From: Hymenopus coronatus
Taxonomy: Eukaryota > Arthropoda > Insecta > Mantodea > Hymenopodidae
Reading direction: 5' to 3'
Length of the DNA: 64,000 nt
Assembly: GCA_030762935.1 (NCBI GenBank)
Contig: CM060892.1
Location: 91,670,827-91,734,826 of the forward strand
The notes below the pieces were generated by a model. It saw nothing but the letters and a program-made list of their open reading frames with translations. It was not told the DNA's origin and made no database searches. Positions 11,230 through 21,296 of the stretch are shown here, in pieces. Made by a program: the position numbers and the translations under genes. The number at the start of each line of letters is the position of its first letter. Position 1 is the stretch's first letter.

Positions 11230-11500
11230 TATTCCATTCATATTGCTTTCTGTGTCCATTCGGCAACGTATTGTTCTTGCAGAAGTTTATGTTTCTGTTA
11301 GCTTCATGCTAATGGAGATAAACCTAGTAAAGTGGTTTTGTAGAAGGAAAATAAGAGAGTACAGTAGGATAAAAATAGTAAACTCTTTTAGAAACTCTTT
11401 CATGTGAAGACATTGGAATTCGGTTCTCTTTGCATGATCAGGAGTAAAACAAAAGAGGGATAATACGAATAACGACTTCACGTTTAAGAAGAGGAGAATA
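11230..11500 (+). repeat. Family A 5'-end fragment, tandem to previous
   Basis: It contains 'TTCCATTCATATTGCTTTCTG', 'GCTTCATGCTAATGGAG', 'AATAAGAGAGTACAGTAGG' and 'TTCGGTTCTCTTTGCATGAT', and covers the same quarter of the element as its left neighbour in direct orientation. Confidence 0.65.
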
Positions 11501-12374
11501 TAAATAATTGAGAATTACTATTTCACTATTCCTTTCCTACTACTATCAAAAGTATCCATCCCCTTGTTGCCTGCATATTTAAGTGTCTGCAGCATGAACA
11601 TGGTGTCAGCATGGAGCCTTCTGCGGATGATCGTTATCGGGAGCAGCAATTGCAGGACCAATAAACAAGATGTAAAGTTCTTGAATTGTGCCTCTTAACA
11701 TATATTCATTTTTGTGTGATAAGAGGATGCTCACGAGACTTTTTAAGAGAATACCGCTTTCCAAAACCGCTCTTAATATGAAACGTTCTAATCCTAACCT
11801 TCTCAAAAAGAGATTTTGTTCAAAATATCTTGAATTTTCTTCTTCGTAAGTAGGAGCGGGAAAGTGCGCCAGAGCAGTATATAGTGCAGGCCCCTCTAGT
11901 CAACATCAACAAAAATCTGTCATTGGATTTTCCCAATGAATAGCGAACCAACTAGAAGCGCGTTTGCCCATTTAATTAATTCCTGTTGTATATGATATTG
12001 GTTGAGTATTCTGTTGCTGTCGGTGTATTCAACTAGTCATTTGTTTAGTAACGTAGAGCAGGTACAAGCAACTCCCAAGTACGCTGTATCTCTACTATGC
12101 GCAGTACTGTAGACCGCTAGTCTGTGACGGCGAGGTGTACGCTTATGCATCAATCACTACTTCCGCAGTGGCGTTCTGTAATCTGCAGGTACGTTACTAT
12201 TAAAATATTAACGATAGTCTAGTACAGAAGAAAAAGTCATAAACTGTCTTATATGTAGTTTAATATTCTCTTATGCTTGGTATGAAATAATATACAAAAC
12301 AACCGAATGTAAATCAATTATAGCTTTTTAGTCCTATACTACCAAATCCTTAACTATAGGAGCAAAAAAGACTG
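11501..12374. other. Unassigned; possible promoter and first exon
   Basis: No repeat was recognised. Around 11874-11884 there is a TATATAG motif, and at 12189 a textbook splice donor (CTGCAG|GTACGT) ends a segment that is less AT-rich than its surroundings. Together they could mark a plus-strand leader exon, but without downstream exons this is only a possibility. Confidence 0.2.
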
Positions 12375-12540
12375 CCTGTGTGTTCAAGTGGTACGCGTTC
12401 TGGCTCCTCAACCCAGCTGGGGTGGGAAATTTTCTCTAAGAATAATTAATTATCCCCACAAAGTCTCTAAGAATTAATGTGGGAGCGAGTGTGTGGAGTT
12501 TAATAATTTAAACCTGAAAAATCAACAGTAAGAAATCCTA
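12375..12540 (+). repeat. Possible SINE relic
   Basis: The start resembles a tRNA-type head (GTTCAAGTGGTACGCG, 'CCTCAACCCAGCTGGGGTGG') and is followed by repeated 'TCTCTAAGAATTAAT' motifs. A canonical B box is missing. Confidence 0.3.
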
Positions 12541-12649
12541 CAGTTCAGTGATGAAAACACTAGCTTTTGTTTCTGAAATCAAGGCCACCGATGTGATCAT
12601 AGAAATTCAAGGGAACTATATAAAAGCCACAAGTTAAAATGCACATGCT

Positions 12650-13050
12650 TTTCCCTAATTTCAGTAAAAAGTATTGTTGAAAAGCCTAATCATTTATCTA
12701 ATTCTTGCTAGAGATAAACATTACCAGATAATGGATACTTAGTTCCTTTTAAGTTGAGGAGAAATGAGGTAGTACAATAAACTAAAGCGACAATCGTATC
12801 TTTTAAAGCTGATTGCTATATACTTGAAATCCTTTTCTAAAACATTCTATGAGAAACTTTTAAGTATTTTAAAACTGGAAATAGTAACACGGATTATATC
12901 AAAGACACACAACTTCACGAAAAACGTATGTGGCATAAACTGTGTGTTGTAACCAGATTTATTTTTATGCAGTAAATTTTTGCCTATTTCTTACGGTTTC
13001 CAGTTACGCAAAAGTCATCCAGAATGATTGGCATCCTAGAAAAATCAATA
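12650..13050 (+). repeat. Family A 5' half
   Basis: Diverged copy from the 'GCTAGAGATAAACATTACCAG' region to 'AGTCATCCAGAATGATTGGC', where homology ends. The hairpin half is absent. Confidence 0.6.
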
Positions 13051-13189
13051 TGTACAGCAAGCGGGTTGATGGTAGCTGAACTAGAAGGAGCGGAAAGAAT
13101 GCACGTATGCGGGGACACTATATCGAGAGACGTGGAAAATGATTGCCAAAACTGATTTACATTCGTTCGTTTTGCCTCTCTCAGCTGGA

Positions 13190-13380
13190 AATTCTCTTCA
13201 TTCGGAAATACTATGCTATAATTTTTTGTAAGTGGTAAACCATACGAGAGGCAAAATTTCTATGAATATTAAAATTCTTTAACACCAACAATTAATTTGA
13301 ATTACTTATGGTAAGAATCATTTCCATGTTATCTGTTATTATTGGTTTCAGTTTTCAACACTTATTTTCTAAAGTGCTGT
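13190..13380 (-). repeat. Family A internal fragment
   Basis: Blocks 'CTCTTCATTCGGAAATACTAT', 'GTAAGTGGTAAACCATACGAG' and 'GTTATTATTGGTTTCAGTTTT' match the middle of the element in reverse orientation. Confidence 0.55.
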
Positions 13381-13759
13381 CACTATTCAGCTTTTTGATA
13401 GTGTTATGGAAATATTGTGGGATTTAAAGGTCAGTATACTCTATGTCTATTTTAAAAGTACCAGAAGTGATTGTTTTGAGATAAATATTTGATCGAGCGT
13501 AACTTGTAAGAGGAAGTGCGTTACCTATTACAAGTTTTCCAGCAAGCACTATGCCCAATCTCAAGAGAGTGTTACTTATCAAATTTACACATAAAATATA
13601 GACAAAACAACGTCTTGTAATGTCACGCGCCAAACCGAGAAATAAAATAAGCAACCAAAGATTTTTAAACTCTTGACTGACAAATTAATTTTTCCTAATG
13701 ATAGAGATGGCCACAATCTTTCAGGGACCATGAATATCGACCAAAAAAAAAACAGTGCA
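13381..13759. other. Downstream flank of terminal exon
   Basis: AT-rich sequence 3' of the gene described next (on the minus strand). A T-rich block on the minus strand just past the poly(A) signal (plus 13742-13752) could serve as downstream processing element. Nothing else was recognised. Confidence 0.4.
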
Positions 13760-14183
13760 AATGAGGTTTTGGTACTATTTTTTATTAGAAAATGTATTCC
13801 TACATACAGAGTGGTACATATTTAACATTAATATAGGTCAAATAAATTATCAAGTGCACAAATAATATATCCACAATACCACATAAATTACACGTTCAAA
13901 AAAAGACAAAATTGAGATCACAGATCTAGTTTTAAGGGAACCTGGTTACTGTCAGAATATTACATGGCTAAAACAAGGAAAAATTGAAATTACATGATAG
14001 AATGATAATGGTGATGAAATACTAGAAAAGTCCAAATTATGCAAATAAATCGAGTAAGAGTTGCCCAATACGGTGTATCACTTTGCTCCGCAATTCTGAT
14101 GACGGACACTGAAATACAGGCACCACCGGATAATGTGCCCCAAAACATGCCCTAGGGAGATTCAAAATCCTAAGGATGTCATC
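13760..14183 (-). CDS. Terminal exon of an unidentified host gene (partial)
   Basis: On the minus strand a polypyrimidine-rich tract ends in CATGTGCAG (AG at plus 14185-14184), followed by an open frame of 48 codons, DDILRILNLPRACFGAHYP... ending ...LLLDLFA, with a TAA stop at plus 14039-14037. About 250 nt downstream lies AATAAA (plus 13786-13781), so a 3' UTR of roughly 275 nt would end near 13760. The intron phase is 0. The peptide is rich in hydrophobic and basic residues with three Cys, and the codon pattern is unlike the surrounding repeats. No family A sequence or tRNA box occurs inside. I do not recognise the protein family. Upstream exons should lie at higher coordinates on the minus strand, but none could be identified with confidence; introns in such a repeat-rich genome may be many kilobases long. 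The alternative is an old retroposed 3' end, but the acceptor argues against it. Confidence 0.55.
13781..13786 (-). promoter_or_regulatory. Poly(A) signal AATAAA
   Basis: Canonical hexamer on the minus strand, about 250 nt after the stop codon of the terminal exon. It is followed after some 30 nt by a T-rich stretch, the usual arrangement for cleavage and polyadenylation. Confidence 0.55.
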
Positions 14184-14193
14184 CTGCACATGG
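14184..14193 (-). promoter_or_regulatory. Splice acceptor of terminal exon
   Basis: Minus-strand sequence TTTTCCATGTGCAG immediately before the GATGAC start of the exon. The pyrimidine-rich tract extends further upstream. It decides the exon start at 14183. Confidence 0.5.
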
Positions 14194-14237
14194 AAAACAA
14201 ACGAAGTATTTTATTGTAGAGTTGATCGTTTCAGAGA

Positions 14238-14487
14238 TTTTTTTTTTTTTGTAGTTTAACGTCCTTTAACCTGGTTGGTCATTTCGGACGATGAATGAAA
14301 TTGGTGAAATGATGCTCAAATGATATCTGGGTCCACGGAGCTTAAAGTTACTGGACATTGGTCTCCTCAGGATAAGGGAAAACCCCGAAAAACCCCTTAT
14401 CTGGATAACTCACCCTAAGGGAGTTTCGAACTCACGACCTTTTTGAATGTGAGGCATACACGCTACCTCCGCAATACCCAGGCGAAC
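14238..14487 (-). repeat. Complete tRNA-headed SINE with poly(A) tail
   Basis: On the minus strand: head with A box in 'GAGGTAGCGTGTATGCCTC' (plus 14451-14469), B box GTGAGTTCGAAACTC (plus 14421-14434), a body containing 'GGGGTTTTTCGGGGTTTTCC', then 'GTTAAACTAC' and a 13 nt A tail (plus 14238-14250). This is the most intact SINE in the window. It lies about 55 bp upstream of the acceptor of the terminal exon, so it is probably intronic. I could not read a target duplication. Confidence 0.8.
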
Positions 14488-14689
14488 GTACTATTCATCT
14501 ACATATTGCCTAACGCCTTGCGTTATAGGCAACTTCTCCAATCTATGAGTCATAAGCTTCTGCAGAAGCATTAGGGGGCTCTGCACAAGACACGTGACGT
14601 CAAAAACCATTGCATTTGCTATGAAGCTCGCTTAGACGGTTCTAAGGATCTGACTATCGATTTGGCAACCGCTATCCTTCAGCAGAATG

Positions 14690-14805
14690 TTTAACTATTT
14701 CTGAAAATGTTTATCACGATTAACATGCGGTAGATAGAAAACAAAGTTTCTGTTGGTGGATAGAAAAGTCACGTGATTACTATAATATTTTTTTTTTGCT
14801 TTAAC
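14690..14805 (-). repeat. Family A 5'-end fragment
   Basis: 'GTTTATCACGATTAACATGCG', 'GTAGATAGAAAACAAAG' and 'TAGAAAAGTCACGTGAT' correspond to the 5' end of family A in reverse orientation, here at low identity, ending in a T-run. Confidence 0.45.
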
Positions 14806-14908
14806 TTTTAACAAGAAGGACGTGAAAGAATTTGTTACAACAAACCATTGTTTCAGAGTATTAAGAGCCAAAGCAACCAGCATATTTCATTTTCGTTTAT
14901 TAACCAAC

Positions 14909-14953
14909 CACTGCAAGGAAGTTTGTTTTGTAAACAGCCACTTCCTTGCAGTG
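14909..14953. repeat. Perfect 14 bp inverted repeat
   Basis: Left arm CACTGCAAGGAAGT (14909-14922) and right arm ACTTCCTTGCAGTG (14940-14953) are perfect complements around a 17 nt loop. It is not part of any family recognised here. Confidence 0.9.
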
Positions 14954-15284
14954 ATTGATGGAGTTAGTTTGGACAGTAAGATAAAGGGGCACTAAAGCTT
15001 TTCCCAAAGGTAACTAACACAGTTCTCTGTGGTGTTTCCCAAGTTAGTGTTAGAGAAGTAAATTAATTATACATTTAGGATATTTAACGTTTATCAATTA
15101 AGAATGACCATTGCTTCTCACCCAATTAACAATGGGTTATAAATGTTAAGTTTATGTTACAAATTTGGGTGAACAGATAATGGTAATAAAATATATAATA
15201 TTGAAGCACATTTTTTTATTTTAGATATGTATGGAACTCTACCACGCAAGAGTTATGGAACTTACTATTAAATTATAAAATTTA
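14954..15284. other. No recognised feature
   Basis: AT-rich, no motif or repeat end identified. Confidence 0.5.
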
Positions 15285-15495
15285 TTACTTTAATTGCACA
15301 TAGACTCTCTCTCTCTCTCACACACACACACACATACACACAAGCACGCACAGGGATCTTGCCTAAAAATGTTACTTTTGTACACAGGGAGCCTCCAAAG
15401 AATATTTTCGTCGAAACTTCTGGATCAAATGTTTGGATGGAATCCATTAATAATTGTTCTCTTACCACCAATTGAGAGAAATCAAAAGTATACAT
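15285..15495 (+). repeat. Family A hairpin-end fragment
   Basis: It starts at a (CT)n(CA)n tract (15306-15334) where family A has its CA block, then 'CAGGGATCTTGCC', 'GTACACAGGGAGCC', 'TTCGTCGAAACTTCTGGATC' and a worn end 'AATTGAGAGAAATCAAAAG'. Confidence 0.55.
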
Positions 15496-15544
15496 AGATA
15501 TATGCTTGAAAAGTCAAACTAGTGTAAAAAAGTATATAAGATAT

Positions 15545-15700
15545 AGTTGGTGCCACAACAAATTTTATTTCACATAAGTTGTCTACTTTAATGAGATCTA
15601 TATATTTATAATACCCATTTTCTATCTGATACGGCTTACCAATTATACAAAATCATTGAAGGGTAGTACAAAGAATATGTTCTCTGATATTTAAAAAAGA
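15545..15700 (+). repeat. Family A internal fragment
   Basis: 'GTGCCACAACAAATTTTATTTC', 'TTTAATGAGATCTA' and 'GATACGGCTTACCAATTATAC' align with the middle of the element. It lies downstream of the 3'-end piece, so the order is rearranged or two insertions are involved. Confidence 0.4.
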
Positions 15701-15796
15701 GTAGTTAAACTAAAAACAGAGAATATGTATTAAAAGGAAAAAGTAGTGAAGGGGACGAGATGTAAACAGCAGAAATATTGTAAATAGTATATAATA

Positions 15797-16263
15797 CAGG
15801 ATGGTCCCATATATTTGGGGGACGTCTTTTTGACATCAAAACTGTAAAAAAGTTCATATGGGCATGGATCTGACAGCCATTTATTTCAGAGTTAAAACGC
15901 AAAATCGAAAGTTACAAAAATTGCTAGAAGTGTGTCTTCGATATATGCAGTAAGCCTGCGTTCCATGCTCTGTCGTATTCTGTTCAGAGGTAACCTGTGT
16001 TGATGGTATTTTATTCTCGGTTGAGGCTGGCTTTACTCGCGACGGCAACTTCAGTTTTCATAACACTCAAAACTGGGCATTTGAAAATCCTCATGAAAAT
16101 GAAGCCACTTCGAGCAATTTCTCTTTACTTTCGATTTTGTGTTGTTACTCCGAAATAAATGATTTTTAGACCCATGTTCGTATGGATTTTTTTTTTTTTT
16201 TTTACATTTTTGAAGCCAGGAACACATCTCTCAAGTATACAGCAAAAATAAAGATAAATCCTG
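15797..16263. mobile_element. Long-TIR Tc1/mariner-like non-autonomous element
   Basis: 467 bp flanked by TA (15795-15796, 16264-16265), with tips CAGGATGG... and ...AAATCCTG. The outer 150-200 bp are imperfect inverted repeats: reverse-complemented, the left side has 'TTTCGATTTTGCGTTTTAAC' and 'GAAATAAATGGCTGTCAG', where the right has 'TTTCGATTTTGTGTTGTTAC' and 'GAAATAAATGATTTTTAG'. The centre (about 16021-16110, plus strand) translates to a relic 'SVEAGFTRDGNFSFHN..NWAFENPHE', the signature of the DDE domain of IS630/Tc3-like transposases common in insects. It is a deletion derivative that kept a scrap of transposase between enlarged repeats. Confidence 0.75.
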
Positions 16264-16925
16264 TATAAAAGCTTATTACCTTATACAGGAAAATTCTAAA
16301 AGATGCGTTGGATAGGCAAATTTAGGTATCAAGTACAAAAAGTTAATAAGTAGACCTTAGTAGTATAAGAATTTGATAATTGTAAAAATATGTACGAGAG
16401 AGATAGTGAGTGAAGAGAGGACGGATGATGAAAGAGGAAGAGGTACTCAGGAATTTCCAGATATGTAATTAGCAACACAGTGAATTGGAAAGCGTGAAAA
16501 TTAGGTTCTGGAGAGAAAGAGGGGGGATATATAAGAATTCCCAGCAAAGGTCTAATTAAGGAACTGCACTCTTAGACACGCTATTTAAAGCACTAATCAA
16601 AATATATGTGAAAAAATTGTTGGTGTGAATATGCGCAACAAGGTATTTTCATAATGAAGGGCACATTTCTTCTAAGCGTTCAAAATACGATTCTAATTTC
16701 CAAGCAGGGAGACTCTGAACCTACCAAATATTGTGTGAATAATTGGCGGGCTATAATGTGACGAAAATAAATTTGGCTCCTTATTAAATATTGCAGGCGA
16801 GAGGTACCCAAAAATAGTTAATAGTACAGAAAATTGTAAATACGTAAGGGGAATTATATACATTTATACTATTACATCTGAATAGAACTCAGCTTAACCA
16901 AACACCTTGATTTCGTTAGGTCCAT
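16264..16925. other. No recognised feature
   Basis: AT-rich, no family A homology that I would trust and no boxes. Confidence 0.45.
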
Positions 16926-16994
16926 GCCCGCCCGCCCGCCCGCCTGCCTGCCTACCTACCTACCTACCTACCTACCTACCTACCTACCTACCTA
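16926..16994. repeat. Graded tetranucleotide array CCCG-CCTG-CCTA
   Basis: About four CCCG units, then about two or three CCTG units, then about a dozen CCTA units, in phase without interruption. The composition steps from CpG-containing to CpG-free along the array. Confidence 0.95.
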
Positions 16995-17104
16995 CACAAA
17001 CCTGAAATAAAAGTCGATAGAGATAGACTTAATTTGCAACAGCTTCAAGCAGCCGGTGAAACTTCGAATCTCAGACAAGAAGGCAAGGTTAAATACTAAG
17101 TTAG

Positions 17105-17256
17105 AGCGGCATCCCAATCCTGTCTTAACACACAGACCTATTTTTTTAAAAAAAATGCTGTTTTAGATTCAGGGTGTTTCAAAACCTGCATTTTCTCTGA
17201 AATACCGATATCAAATTATGGGGTAAAATGCAGAATTTTCTCTGCTTACAAGTTCA
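17105..17256 (+). repeat. Family A hairpin-end fragment
   Basis: 'ACACACAGACC', 'TTAGATTCAGGGTGTTTCAAAAC', 'CTCTGAAATACCGATATC' and 'TAAAATGCAGAATTTTCTCTG' correspond to the last 150 bp of family A. The hairpin itself is missing. Confidence 0.55.
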
Positions 17257-17259
17257 TTT

Positions 17260-17460
17260 TAGTGTCATTGTGGGAAAACTGTCAAAACTCGCATACGGTT
17301 GCTTTTGGCTGAATGCCCTTTAAGTGGTTTGAGGCTTGTGCACGTCGTCAAATGTGCCCACCTGGTTCTTTCTCGTATCTTCGCTCATCACCCCTTCCCG
17401 CGACCTGCAGTAAGAGGGCCAGTGCCCAACCTATTGAGCCAAACAGACTAACTGATACAT
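17260..17460 (-). repeat. tRNA-headed SINE fragment
   Basis: The minus strand begins with 'TGGCTCAATAGGTTGGGC' (A box, plus 17422-17442) and an anticodon-arm-like stretch ending 'CAGGTCGCGGG', with the B box interrupted. The body 'GAACCAGGTGGGCACATTTGA' follows. Head order and spacing fit a SINE. Confidence 0.5.
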
Positions 17461-17764
17461 TATAGTTAAGACCTCTTATACACTAATTCAGAATTCCATT
17501 GTCACGTGAGCTCGATGGGCTGTTTAGCTTTGTCTTCAGGTTTTAATTTAGATTGTCTAACGCAATGCTTGCGCTTTTAATACATATACGAGTTTAATCC
17601 TTAAAATAAAAACGAGCCTTTCCGTTTTAAGTTCCTCTTTTCAGGATAGCTTATTTTTTATGAATAACATGTAGGCATATGTCGCAATGTTACTTTACAA
17701 AGAGTTTTCCATGCGGCTAATTATACATTATTCAGTATAATATTTCCTATTATTGTACACAATG
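17461..17764. other. No recognised feature
   Basis: AT-rich spacer, nothing identified. Confidence 0.5.
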
Positions 17765-17957
17765 TTCCAACTGCCCCGTAATTAATGTGTGTAAATATCC
17801 CCTTGTGCGCTAAGAGTTGCAGAACTCAACGAGGCTATTTCAAGCTCAATACGATCAGTGGAGGTTAACTTGAAATATCCCCGGTGAGTTTTATAACTAT
17901 TTTAACGCACGAAGCGATGTTTACACAGTTCAAAATGGGGACAGTTGGACCACCTGG
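17765..17957. mobile_element. Family B foldback MITE, copy 2 (internally deleted)
   Basis: It consists almost wholly of two inverted arms of about 90 bp. The left arm has 'CCAACTGCCCCGTAATTAAT' and 'GCTAAGAGTTGCAGAACTCA'; the right arm, reverse-complemented, has 'CCACCAGGTGGTCCAACTG' and 'GCGTTAAAATAGTTATAAAA'. Both then reach 'TTTCAAG'. The central block of copies 1 and 3 is missing. Confidence 0.75.
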
Positions 17958-18296
17958 TGGAGAGTTCTAATCCCTAAAAGTTAAATCTCGGCGAATTAGA
18001 AAATTTAGCTTCAGAAATGTTGCGACAAAAGAAACTTTACAACCTTATGCCTACTTATAAAACGGAAGGGTGAATTACCATTTGAGTGCGAGTTTACTGC
18101 AACAGATGACATACCTAAACATATTGAAAAATCTTGCCTGCGGAGGTGTATGTCTGCAATAAAAAGTAGTTTGTAATAGTGTAAAATGAGGCACGAACAT
18201 CAAAGGGAATAGTACTTTCTTGATCAAAAAGCACATTCCCGGTAGGCAAGTGTGAAATTCAAATGGTCTTTGGCTCATGCAGCAGAGTGGGCCTTT
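17958..18296. other. No recognised feature
   Basis: Mixed composition, no frame or motif of note. Confidence 0.45.
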
Positions 18297-18301
18297 TTAT
18301 T

Positions 18302-19150
18302 ACTTTCTCTATATGTACTATGTAGAGAAGGTATCGTATTTCACCCAAAATTCGATACCAAGATTTCACCGCAAATATATGCTTTGAGACCCCCTGAAGC
18401 CAACAAAAGCAGTTTTAGAAAAAACTCCAGGTGTGTGACTGTCTGTGTGTGTGTGTGTGTGTGTGTGTTTGTATATTAACGAAAAGTAACTAAACACGAA
18501 ACTTCCAAGAACGTGACGCAAGATTTTCAGGAAATTTCCCACCCCAACTACCATTTGCATGGACAATTTTTCGAAAATTTCAATTTCCTCAAAAAGGGCT
18601 CAAACAATTTTTAATTAATACATCGTATATTACATATATTTACATGATAAATAAAACGTATATCTTGAATTTTCTGGGTATAGCCTCTGAAGACATCTTT
18701 ATTCTTACTGAATTTTGCGGAATTTTGTATAACTGGTAAACCGTAAAACATAGACAAAACTTACTTAACACAAAATGTAGAAGTCGTTAAAATACACAAT
18801 TTATGGTACAAACACTTTTTTCATGGAATTTACCGTTTTTGAGATATTCCTTGTTATTGATATCAATTTTAAAATGCTAATACCTTTCTCTTACGGAACT
18901 TAGCATACCTCGCCACGCAAAGAAATGGATTTCAATTCCATAGCAACCGTATTTTAAAACATTTGACTGTCGGTTTGGCCTAGTGTATTCCCTTACTTCC
19001 CTTCTACTTACAAGGAACTTAAGTGATAAGATCGATTTTGCTAATGTTTATCCCAATGAGCATGAAGTAGATAGAAGAATAAGTTTATTAACAATAATTT
19101 GTTTCTGAGATGTAGAGAAGCCATATGAATGCAGCATATAGGAAGGACTT
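18302..19150 (-). mobile_element. Family A copy, near complete
   Basis: It opens with ACTTTCTCTATATGTACTAT, a shortened terminal hairpin, then the 'GATTTCACCGCAAATATATG' block, a (GT)n tract (18440-18470), 'TGACGCAAGATTTTC', 'TATATCTTGAATTTTCTGGG', the 'GGTAAACCGTAAAACATAG' block and 'CATGAAGTAGATAGAAGAAT', and closes in 'GATGTAGAGAAGCCATATGAA'. T-runs border both ends. Confidence 0.85.
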
Positions 19151-19429
19151 TTTGTGCCTCGAACGGGTTTCTCCAAGCGTATGGTCTAATAGTTTTTAGG
19201 GAGTTCTTCTTCTCTAAGCATTGTCTTAACAGTATTGCATACATTGTACTATAAACGGTGTCAGGTACGGGATATCTGGGGTGACCAGTCACTGACCTTA
19301 GTATGGCCAGTTCTCATACTCCAAGTATTTAGAAAATCTTCTTACAATGCTTTCTCGTGGCTGCTTTTTTAATACTGATGCGCAAGTGGCATATTTTCGG
19401 CAGCTAATATCCCCTAGTAGATTGAGCGA
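19151..19429. other. No recognised feature
   Basis: No repeat or coding evidence. Confidence 0.45.
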
Positions 19430-19515
19430 GATATATCTGTGGTAACCTACTCGAATGAGACTCATATTCGGGAGTTCCTAGTTCGATTTTCATTGGGCCG
19501 AAAATTCTGACCTTG
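19430..19515 (+). repeat. tRNA-like SINE head
   Basis: 'GGTAACCTACTCGAATGAGAC' (A-box/anticodon-like) and B-box-like 'CCTAGTTCGATTTTC' are spaced as in a tRNA-headed SINE, followed by 'GGGCCGAAAATTCTGACC'. The body is cut where family A begins at about 19530. Confidence 0.5.
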
Positions 19516-19529
19516 GTTTCTTTATGGCG

Positions 19530-20180
19530 GCTTTAACGATTTTGGTTCAAATACTATATGTTAAAGATATTTACTTCAAAAATAAAATTTATATTTTGAA
19601 TTTTCTGGGAATAGTCTCTGAAGACCTCTTTATTCTAGATGAGTTTTGAAAAATATTGCATAACGGCTTAACCGCAAGAAATAGATAAACTACACAAAAA
19701 CTGAATATCTCATTAAAACACACAATTTACGTTACATATGCTTTTTTTGCACAGTTTACAGTTCAATCACAAATAAAATACATATCTTGAATTTTCTGGG
19801 AATAATTTCTTAAGACCTTCCTTTACGTTTTTGTTGTGGAGGTAACCGTTTCCGAGATATTTCTTGTTATTGCTTTTAATTGTAAAGCACTTATACTTTT
19901 CTCAGACGGAAGTGTCTGTTTTTTCTTTTGTTCTACTCCAGGCTAACCATAGAAGCGATTTGCAATGACAATCGCATAACGACAGCAATTAAAACATTTG
20001 ACTATTACTTTAGCTTAGCGAATCCCTTTAGTCACATTAAACTTATAAAGAGCTAAGTAATAAGAACATTCTGCTAATGTTTATCTCGATTAGCATGGTG
20101 TAGAAAGAAGAATTATCTTTTGTAAGAAGTTTGTTTGTCAAGTAGCTAGAAAAAGTCATAAGTGTAACACATCAGATTTT
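19530..20180 (-). repeat. Family A copy lacking the hairpin third, with internal duplication
   Basis: It starts at 'GGCGGCTTTAACGATTTTGG' and ends 'TAGAAAAAGTCATAAGTGTAACACATCAGATTTTT'. At 19777 the sequence jumps back to 'AAATAAAATACATATCTTG', repeating about 60 bp, then continues. It shares the subfamily stretch 'GAAGCGATTTGCAATGAC' with the copy at 35377. Confidence 0.75.
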
Positions 20181-20931
20181 TTTTATATCGTCCCTCAAAG
20201 GTCTAGCCAGACGTCGCAAACTCGTTTGATTTTGTGCTAGAGAAAGCGTGCTTGTTAGGTGTACACATAATATCGCTTAGAGACGGGATTAGGATTTCCT
20301 TAGGAATGTTATTCTCTTATTAGTCCAAGGAAATGCCTGCCACAAATTTACGCTTGAACAGCGTATTTTTATCCTCTATATATACATTGAATCTCAAGTC
20401 ATGTAGGCAGATATGTAGATAATTTAGCACCAATGTCCTAGTTATCCAGTTCCGGGTTTGGATACTGCGAGAAGCTTGGCCAATAAATTTAGAACAACGG
20501 GAGTTTTAAACGCATAACCAAGGAAGCGAAAACATGTTCAATCAGAGAAAAAAGTCAGACAAAATTCACGCTCACCTAATAAGTCTCTCAGCCGTGTTGT
20601 ATAATAAGTGATTGTTTCACCAACCTCTGACCATACAGCTACAAAACTCAGCCCTCTATTGTAGGAATTATTTTGTTAAATATGCCGATCTTCCTCTAAT
20701 TCCCAAAATTTTTCACCGGCGCCATAATCCAAGCAACTTGAATATCCGTAATCGTAACTGAGATACACTGTGCCCTGGCCATCCATTCAAAGTTGAACGT
20801 CTTGAGTTTGGGTCCCAGCGATTACAGTCAAATTTGCCTTTGATAACAGATGGGCAGGACCCAAGTAAAATAACCGAAGTTGGCAGCTTGAAAGCTGACG
20901 AGGCTACATTTGACTGTAACTGCATGGATTC

Positions 20932-20932
<1 letters not shown>
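20181..20932. other. Unassigned stretch
   Basis: No family A. 20716-20930 is less AT-rich, but no domain or boxes were recognised on either strand. Confidence 0.4.

Positions 20933-20979
<47 letters not shown>
20933..20979. repeat. (ATT)n microsatellite
   Basis: About 15 ATT units. Confidence 0.95.
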
Positions 20980-21141
20980 AAAGCACTCCACATTTATTGC
21001 AAGAGTTCTCACATTTTAAAAATATATTTACTTAATGTTATTGTTGAAGGTTAGCATTGTTTAAACATTGCAATTATTAACTTTTAATTACTTCAGCTTT
21101 CGTGAAATAGAGGGCTCTGGACTCAAATATAAAAGTTGCAG

Positions 21142-21296
21142 TAGAGGTTAACACGGAGACTTTGCTCAGTGACTATAGTACAGAAATTATTAACATTACA
21201 CAAGAAGAACTTAAACTTGTAAATGGTAGCTTCATCCCACGATGGCAAGAATGTCTTTCACAAATGGACATCATTTTCAACAACTCTTATAACAAG
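21142..21296 (+). CDS. Candidate internal exon (weak)
   Basis: An open frame (…EVNTETLLSDYSTEIINITQEELK…FNNSYNK) is bounded on the left by a weak TTGCAG acceptor (21136-21141) and on the right by a good donor AACAAG|GTTAGT (21296/21297). The 155 nt length is typical of an exon. The peptide is unfamiliar and may be a transposon relic. No partner exons were found, and the frame stays open past the donor to 21422. Confidence 0.2.
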
